Part shown: positions 58,331 to 64,000 of the stretch, piece by piece
Position numbering within the stretch: the first letter of the stretch is position 1
Layout of the letters: each line of letters starts with the position of its first letter
Assembly: GCA_034440575.1 (NCBI GenBank)
Contig: JAOTOL010001656.1
Location: forward strand, 3,164,501-3,228,500
DNA length: 64,000 nt
Source of the DNA: Imbricaverruca yamaguchii
Taxonomy: Eukaryota > Arthropoda > Thecostraca > Neoverrucidae
Direction: 5' to 3'
The notes under the pieces: generated by a model
Seen by the model: only the letters and a program-made list of their open reading frames with translations
Told to the model about the DNA's origin: nothing
Databases searched by the model: none
Program-made: the position numbers and the translations under genes

Positions 58331-59865
58331 CGTCCCTCCTCGAAGCCCGCACCAACGTACTTGTAGCCAAGCGCAGATCACAAATATCAATTTGGGTGGG
58401 GAAGCTCATGTGGAGGGGCAGCATTGCGAATGTCCATGGAGAACCTTCGACGGAAAATTCGTTCAGCGGAGAATAGGAGGTGGGGGTGCACTCAAACGGC
58501 ATACTGCAGAAACACCTTGCTACCTCAAGAGAATGCCCGTATTCTGAGAAGTGTGCCTTTGACTACAATGAATCCGTTGAACGGAAGGTCATTCGAGCAT
58601 CCGAGCCTTCTGTCTTCTGCATCCCTCGAGACTTCTGGTCTTTTCTCGGCCAGAGGGGCGAGAAATGGGCGGCCATTTCCCATGGGGTATGCGCATGCCT
58701 CCGGTGCTCTCATATGTGTGGCCCTGCTTGCAGCTCGTCGTGGTGACTTGTAGCTCATACTGGTGACTTGTATTGCTTGATGTTTCAGAGCGACATGTTC
58801 AATGAAAGTAGGCACAGTTACATGCGTCAGTGTTCAGTTGCCACTTCTAGCTGCAGAAGCCGAGGTCACGCGTTAACCGCGAACTCGTGTCGGGCATACT
58901 CACCCAGTATTCCAGCATACCGGCTCGGTATCCTAGTATACCAGAACAGGCCTCACTTTGGTACGTCCTCGATGGGGGTCAGCAGTTAGCAGTCCTCCAG
59001 TGGATCAGTGAGCACAGCAGCCAGCAGGTCATGAGTCACAACTAATGGCTGCTCTCGCCTCGTTAACTCCGCCGCGGGTCCGACGGGTGGACGTGTTGAT
59101 ATAGTAGTAGTATCGACACTTCAGGAGAGGCGATACTGTGTGGTGCATGCACGTCCGCCAGTGTCCGGTGTGTGATGCAGTGATCCAATGCCAGCGGCAT
59201 CCAATGATATATATCCTGCAGAACTGCGCGGGGGCGGTGTCAAATGAAACACTGCAGCTTGTGCAGCGTGTGCAACATGCCCCGACACATGCAGCATGTC
59301 AACGTGTAGCACGGCCCGATCACGAGGCGAAACAACAGAGTTGCCACAGCCGCAGCAAAAGGAAATGGGCAAGGCGCACCAGCGCATCGCGTCTGTGATT
59401 TCTTTGGCGGTGCATTGTTCAGACTGATCGCGTTCATTGTTGTCTTGACAATGCCCACCACGCAGTCTTGTGAAGTAGCGATGTGCAGCCACGCTGCCGA
59501 CCGCACTGTGGGTCAGTACTGACATATATTTCCGCTTGCCATGGACAGGAATGCAGAATACCTCTCATCCGATCGACGCAAGGATGCTCGTAGGGGTGCT
59601 CATGAAGGGAATTTACTTCCTAACGGATGGGCCGGATCCCAACCAATGACCAGGGAATACACAATATCTAATTGATAGGGGAAAGGGTGGGCCCTGGACT
59701 CCCATTCCTCATTCCCTCGGTGGAAGAGTTCCATCTTCCGGCCGACGGACCGGATCGGCCTCAGTAGACGGACCGAACCCTATCTCGTCAGCACACTTAC
59801 CAGGTCCTATCCTCTCAGCCGACGGACCGCATCGGCCTCAGCAGACCGACCGAACTCTATCTCGT
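58331..59865. other. unassigned region
   Basis: A + frame at 58480-58746 (KVIRASEPSVFCIPRDFWSF, GQRGEKWAAISHG) reads somewhat like protein but has no recognised motif or splice context. Longer frames at 59121-59525 are unconvincing. Nothing firm is found. Confidence 0.35.
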
Positions 59866-60052
59866 CAGCACACGTACCGGATCCTATCCCCTCAGCACAC
59901 GTACCGGATCCTATCCCCTCAGCACACGTACCGGATCCTATCCCCTCAGCACACGTACCGGATCCTATCCCCTCAGCACACGTACCGGATCCTATCCCCT
60001 CAGCACACGTACCGGATCCTATCCCCTCAGCACACGTACCGGATCCTATCCT
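59866..60052. repeat. 27 bp minisatellite, ~7 units
   Basis: The unit is CCCCTCAGCACACGTACCGG + ATCCTAT, nearly identical between copies, flanked by related TATCTCGTCAGCACA and TCTCAGCCGACGGACCGCA sequences. 27 is a multiple of three, giving a repeating 9-residue - strand frame that is not considered a gene. Confidence 0.95.
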
Positions 60053-60099
60053 CTCAGCCGACGGACCGCACTGACCCCATAGCAGACCGACCGAAGCAT

Positions 60100-60598
60100 A
60101 TCCCTCAGCGGACATCCTCCAGCACCTCGGTGAACAGACGCCATCTCGTCGGCGGACATCCTCCAGCACCTCAGTGAACAGACGCCATCTCGTCGGCGGA
60201 CATCCTCCAGCGCCTCAGTGAACAGACGCCATCTCGTTGGCGGACATCCCCCAGCGCCTCAGTGAACAGACGCCATCTCGTCGGCGGACATCCTCCAGCG
60301 CCTCAGTGAACAGACGCCATCTCGTCGGCGGACATCCTCCAGCGCCTCAGTGAACAGACGCCATCTCGTCGGCGGACATCCTCCAGCGCCTCAGTGAACA
60401 GACGCCATCTCGTCGGCGGACATCCTCCAGCGCCTCAGTGAACAGACGCCATCTCGTCGGCGGACATCCTCCAGCGCCTCAGTGAACAGACGCCATCTCG
60501 TCGGCGGACATCCTCCAGCGCCTCAGTGAACAGACGCCATCTCGTCGGCGGACATCCTCCAGCGCCTCAGTGAACAGACGCCATCTCGTCGGCGGAGG
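60100..60598. repeat. 44 bp minisatellite, ~11 units
   Basis: The unit is CTCCAGCGCCTCAGTGAACA + GACGCCATCTCGTCGGCGGACATC, nearly perfect over the central copies. There are no spacers. Confidence 0.95.
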
Positions 60599-62329
60599 AC
60601 CCAGACGAAGGAGAGGCGAGTGCTGACGTCACACCGTTGTATTTTCGGTCGAGGTCGACACGGAATTCCGTCGGCTGAGTCACGCCCGTCTGTCCGCCAG
60701 TGTCTGACCTACTCAGTGAGCTCATCGGATTCGCGGCCAGCGACACGAGGTGCAGCAGTCCCCCTCTCCCTCGGCACCCATGACAGTGGGCACAGCCGCC
60801 GTCCGTCGGCTATATTCGCCTGGAGAGCGGTTGAAAGTGATGACAGCGAGGACATGGCTGCATGGCTGTGAAATGTGTCTGTTGAATTGTACTCTTGGTT
60901 TCGATCGGTTGAGCCCTCGATGAAATACGAAAGACGGTTCGTGACAATACAGTTGTATTTCGCGCTAGACAAGTCCCTAATCAAGGGAAAATGCGGCACC
61001 GAAGACACAGGGATGCCACAGTATTAAAGTGGCACATTCTACTGCTAGACTGGCACCTTAAAGACGGCAACGAACAATGAGAGTTACCCGACAACACAAG
61101 CGGCACGCGACACTTCTCACCCAGACACATAGGTGCGGGACGATCCTCGATCTCGCACAGACCAACACCGCGCTCAAAATAATAAACAACAGTGTTGCAG
61201 TGTTTCCTGCGCGGACTGTGGTTTTCGGAGTAGCGCGTCCTGTTCATGAAGCACTACGCCACGCCTGGTGTCATCGCAGTGGACACCGGGCGTTCATCAT
61301 GACACCCCACATGCCCGTCCCGGCGGCTGCCAGCCGGCGGCGGCACGTCGTTGCTGGCCAACAGGCGGCGGCGGCGGCACGTCGTTGCTGGCCCACAGGT
61401 GGCGGCGGCGGCACGTCGTTGCCGGCCAACTTCGACGGACATAGTTTGGCACGCCATTCACATGACCCGCGCGATTTTGGAAATAGGCCACGAGCCCGCC
61501 AGCGGACGAGACGTGTTAAAATGCTCAGCGGCTGTTCGGCCGCCAGTGGGCGGTCCGCAGAAGGCGCTGCTTTCCCTACAGCTCCTGTGGTGAGTCGGCC
61601 GTCTGTCTCCTGTTCGCTCACTTAGCACTCTGTCAAGCTCTTTCCTTTGTATCGTCGGCTTCGCCGTCCTTTGACAGATGATTCTGACGTTCAATTTTCA
61701 GGCGGCGTCCAACAGTAGTGATGTACTAATGCGGGGCAGCCACGTCAAGCGAGACAAAGCATCAGTCCCGACCGCCAGAGCAACCGAAATTCCTATGCGG
61801 AAGCCGAGGTGTGCATCGCGCACATATCCAACAGCCTGCCCGCACCTGCACAACCTCACACTTTGCTGTCATTATCCGTCTCACTGCTAGTGTCATTCAC
61901 GTGAAAACGAGCACACCACTATTGCTAGCGGCAGACTGGGTAGTGAAAAGCTAACGAGCTGCGAGTGCATTCATCAAATCAGCGCACATTATCTATAAAG
62001 CGTTATCTGCGATGACCAGCCAGACAGGTCATTGAACTCACAGTTCACTAGTAAGAAGCCTCCGCTACATAAGCCAACACAACGCGTACTACCGTACCAG
62101 GCGCGCACAGGTCTGGTTCTTGCACTCTCTTGTCATCGACTCGGCCGCAGAGGAGCCTCCTATTTCCCGTCCACTTCCGGTTGTGACGGAACTCGTCGGT
62201 CGTCGCTCGGCCGACGTGGCAGTGTTGTAGCTGCACCGCTGGCGGCAGCTGGCACAGCAGACGCTGCTCCGGCGGTCCGTGCCAGGGGCAGGTCAGGGAC
62301 GAACCTGAGGCAGGCCGGTGGCGCGCGCA
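60599..62329. other. GC-rich region, no confirmed gene
   Basis: Several frames are open for 80-180 codons, but composition explains them. The + frame ending VESDDSEDMAAWL (stop near 60869) and the one at 61077-61625 have no recognised domain. A 34 bp triplicate with GGCACGTCGTTGCTGGCC lies at about 61335-61432. Confidence 0.4.
61335..61432. repeat. 34 bp triplicate, GGCGGC-rich
   Basis: CACGTCGTTGCTGGCC recurs at 61344, 61378 and 61412, separated by CAGG and GGC runs. Confidence 0.9.
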
Positions 62330-62548
62330 CTACTGGACGGTCACGTGGTGCCGCTGAGCAGGAGCCCGAGGGTGGTGGCGCCGCGACCGGGCGTAGTTGC
62401 GCTGGCCGCGCCACCTGCGACGGCTGCCGCGACTGGGCTTGGCCCACGCGCCCACCACGAACGTCTCGATGTCGGCCTCGTTCTGGCCGCGCACGATGCG
62501 GAACAGGCCGTCCTCGCCCCACAGGCGACCCCACGAGTTGGCTGCGAT
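62330..62548 (-). CDS. TIN-Ag / Swim-like cathepsin-B-related protein, last coding exon
   Basis: The acceptor CTCCTCCGCCCTCAG precedes a 73-codon exon, in phase 0, ending in TAG. It reads IAANSWGRLWGEDGLFRIVR, then GQNEADIETFVVGAWAK and an Arg-rich tail with RRRWRGQRNYARSRRHH. ANSWG..WGE.G.FRI.RG.NE..IE is the C-terminal block of C1A peptidases, including the Asn of the triad. The 'NE.DIE.FVVGAWG' form and the basic tail point to the tubulointerstitial nephritis antigen group (TINAG, TINAGL1, insect Swim). These are secreted matrix-associated proteins, often without the catalytic Cys. Upstream exons should lie beyond the right edge, since none was found in 62549-64000. Ordinary cathepsin B is less likely because of the tail. 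Confidence 0.85.
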   Translation of the reverse strand: MAANSWGRLWGEDGLFRIVRGQNEADIETFVVGAWAKPSRGSRRRWRGQRNYARSRRHHPRAPAQRHHVTVQ

Positions 62549-64000
62549 CTGAGGGCGGAGGAGGACGGCTACCGATAGTGACGAGCCCATATCCTGGCGG
62601 TCGAGGACGAAGGTACTCACCTCCTCTTGCGTGTGGTTGAGAAGCGAACTTTTCACATCTAGGCGTTAACAAGAGGACGAGGGTGAGGGGGGATTCATGA
62701 ATTCTCACCTGGGGGTGGGGCACATTTCGTCTGAGGGATGCCTTCGGTAGATACATTGAGCGGAGGGGACGCACTCCAGCCTTTTCGTTCAGTGAGGAAT
62801 TTTCTTCAAAAAGGGCATTCTTGACTAAAAATTTGCTGAACGGGGTATGGTGTACTCAATCCTTCACCACCTTTCCCGGCCGGGCGGATATTACATATCC
62901 ATGGGCGAGTCCCCCTTCTTGCATATGCGCTCCCGATGAGGGGCAACGAATCTCAATGTCCCGATATTTCCATATTAGCACATCCCTTCTAACCATACTC
63001 AATTCATAAAACGTTATTAACTCCCAAGGGAACGCAACGTCGCTTGATAACTAAACCAGTGTAACACATGTCAAATGACACGACAGGTCCCACACAACAT
63101 AGCAGTTCGGCTTTCGTTGAGAGGATGGACGCATCCCTGAGGAAACGCGTAGCACTCATGGAATGAAACTTTAGTGCACCCACACGCTATGGCTTTGCTG
63201 ACGTGATCTCGTGGTACGTCATCGGTGAGATCGGAGGGGGTCGCTGTAGCATAAAACAACATCAAGCAAGCAACACTGTCCCACAACAGCGTCGAATAAA
63301 TAATACTCAATAGTTGGGAGCAGCAATTCTGTTTCATTATCATAGGGTGCATTGTATATACGGTTCATATTCAATTACATCATTTGAAGGAGAATACTGC
63401 CAGGTAGTTCTGTGTTTTCGCCAGCCATGTTGCCACCATGGGTGTAGCTACAGTTTTGAAGTTGGGGGAGCCAGGACACGGGAGGTTTGAGCAGGATAGA
63501 CAGGTACGCCCCCCCCCACCCACAACAAATACTCGGATTTCAGCCACCTCATTTCAATGTCTGGTTTTCAGATTTCCGTTGTTAAATCTGATATGTTTGG
63601 AACAAAATGTTTAGCCAAAATTAGCAAATCTCACTGTTTTTGCTGCCTGTGAACACGCAGCTTTGTGTCGAATGCATAACGTCCAATTTCACAATTACGA
63701 TAGAACAATCCCGCAATTATGTTTATGTTGTTGCTTGTAGCAAGAATACAGAAAATATTGGACGATGGTTTTGTTATAGTAAATATGGACTAACGCCAAA
63801 CTTTCCCATGCTTTCCTGTTTCATTGGGACACAGTTCGATCCAATAACACCAGGCGCGGATACAGGGTGTGGCACTCTAGGCATGTGCCCCCCCCCCATA
63901 TGGAAGGTGGCATCCCTCCGACAGGAAAAAAGCACCTTTCCGAGAAGGTTCAAGTGTAAACGGTCGAATTTTTGTCAGCCCTCCAAAGAAATGGCGCCCT
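62549..64000. other. intron of the TIN-Ag-like gene or flank, nothing coding recognised
   Basis: No preceding peptidase exon (HAVxxxGWG-type) was found on the - strand. C runs sit near 63510 and 63888. CAGGCGCGGATACAGGGTG at about 63852 resembles a DNA-transposon end but has no visible partner. Confidence 0.45.

Noticed and set aside
59121..59525. 134-codon - strand frame and overlapping + frame
   Set aside because: Both open in the same GC-rich stretch, no recognised motif, no splice context.
59807..60169. Frame with a repeating 9-residue GTCAEGIGS-type unit
   Set aside because: Translation of the 27 bp minisatellite.
60100..60598. CRISPR-like regular array
   Set aside because: Units are contiguous 44 bp tandem repeats with no unique spacers, in a eukaryotic context with no cas genes.
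62032..62774. ~200-codon frames on both strands over the TIN-Ag-like exon
   Set aside because: Wrong-frame shadows in CpG-rich DNA; only the 62330-62548 frame carries family motifs and a splice acceptor.
63840..63930. DNA-transposon end (GGCGCGGATACAGG)
   Set aside because: Resembles common transposon termini, but no partner end is present before the window stops.

Overview
This window looks like animal genomic DNA, most likely an arthropod and plausibly a chelicerate such as a tick. The evidence is the arthropod-type sequence of its one clear housekeeping gene, long introns, GT-AG splicing, AATAAA signals, and a mass of non-LTR retrotransposon fragments with zinc-knuckle ORF1. There are no bacterial operons or ribosome binding sites. 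Nearly every long reading frame is a shadow of a repeat. Taxonomy and TE-clade names are inference from memory of the families.

Host genes. (1) eIF1 (SUI1), + strand, is assembled from three exons: 15250-15277 (28 nt, start codon), 28659-28816 and 31036-31182 (stop), with a poly(A) signal at 31415. Splice phases agree and give 110 residues, the usual eIF1 length. Intron 1 is 13.4 kb and packed with repeats; intron 2 holds a TIR element. (2) The last coding exon of a cathepsin-B-like TIN-Ag/Swim-type protein lies on the - strand at 62330-62548, with its other exons outside the window. (3) Weaker exon candidates are 46211-46339 (+), 51642-51938 (-), an Ala/Gly/Pro-repeat frame at 50421-51263 (-), and 13036-13224 (-).

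Repeats, left to right. 363-3260: GC-rich foldback arrays of about 21 bp units. 3300-6190: a second foldback family made of about 28-30 bp degenerate units (GGGGCCC + A-run + TCRC). 8480-14770: broken LINE pieces and a nested inverted/direct repeat. 16460-21424: a 2.5 kb tandem duplication. 21490-22250: an A-rich tract. 22300-24130: a reverse-strand LINE split by a 244 bp solo-LTR-like insert. 25676-26044: another LINE tail. 32783-40495: a giant nested inverted repeat, with outer arms of ~300 bp units, inner foldback arms, and a Jockey-like LINE inserted in one inner arm. 42758-45275 and 55340-56897: opposed arms of a probable 14 kb foldback element. 46615-47106, 50590-50900, 59866-60052 and 60100-60598: minisatellites.

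The most unusual content is the foldback family sharing the terminus CAGTGGCGTAC/CAGTGGCGTCGC. Its internal short units are not homogenised: each keeps its own identity and order between distant copies. Three back-to-back near-perfect palindromes (38626-38756) sit inside one of its arms. All similarities were judged by eye, with no alignment or database search.
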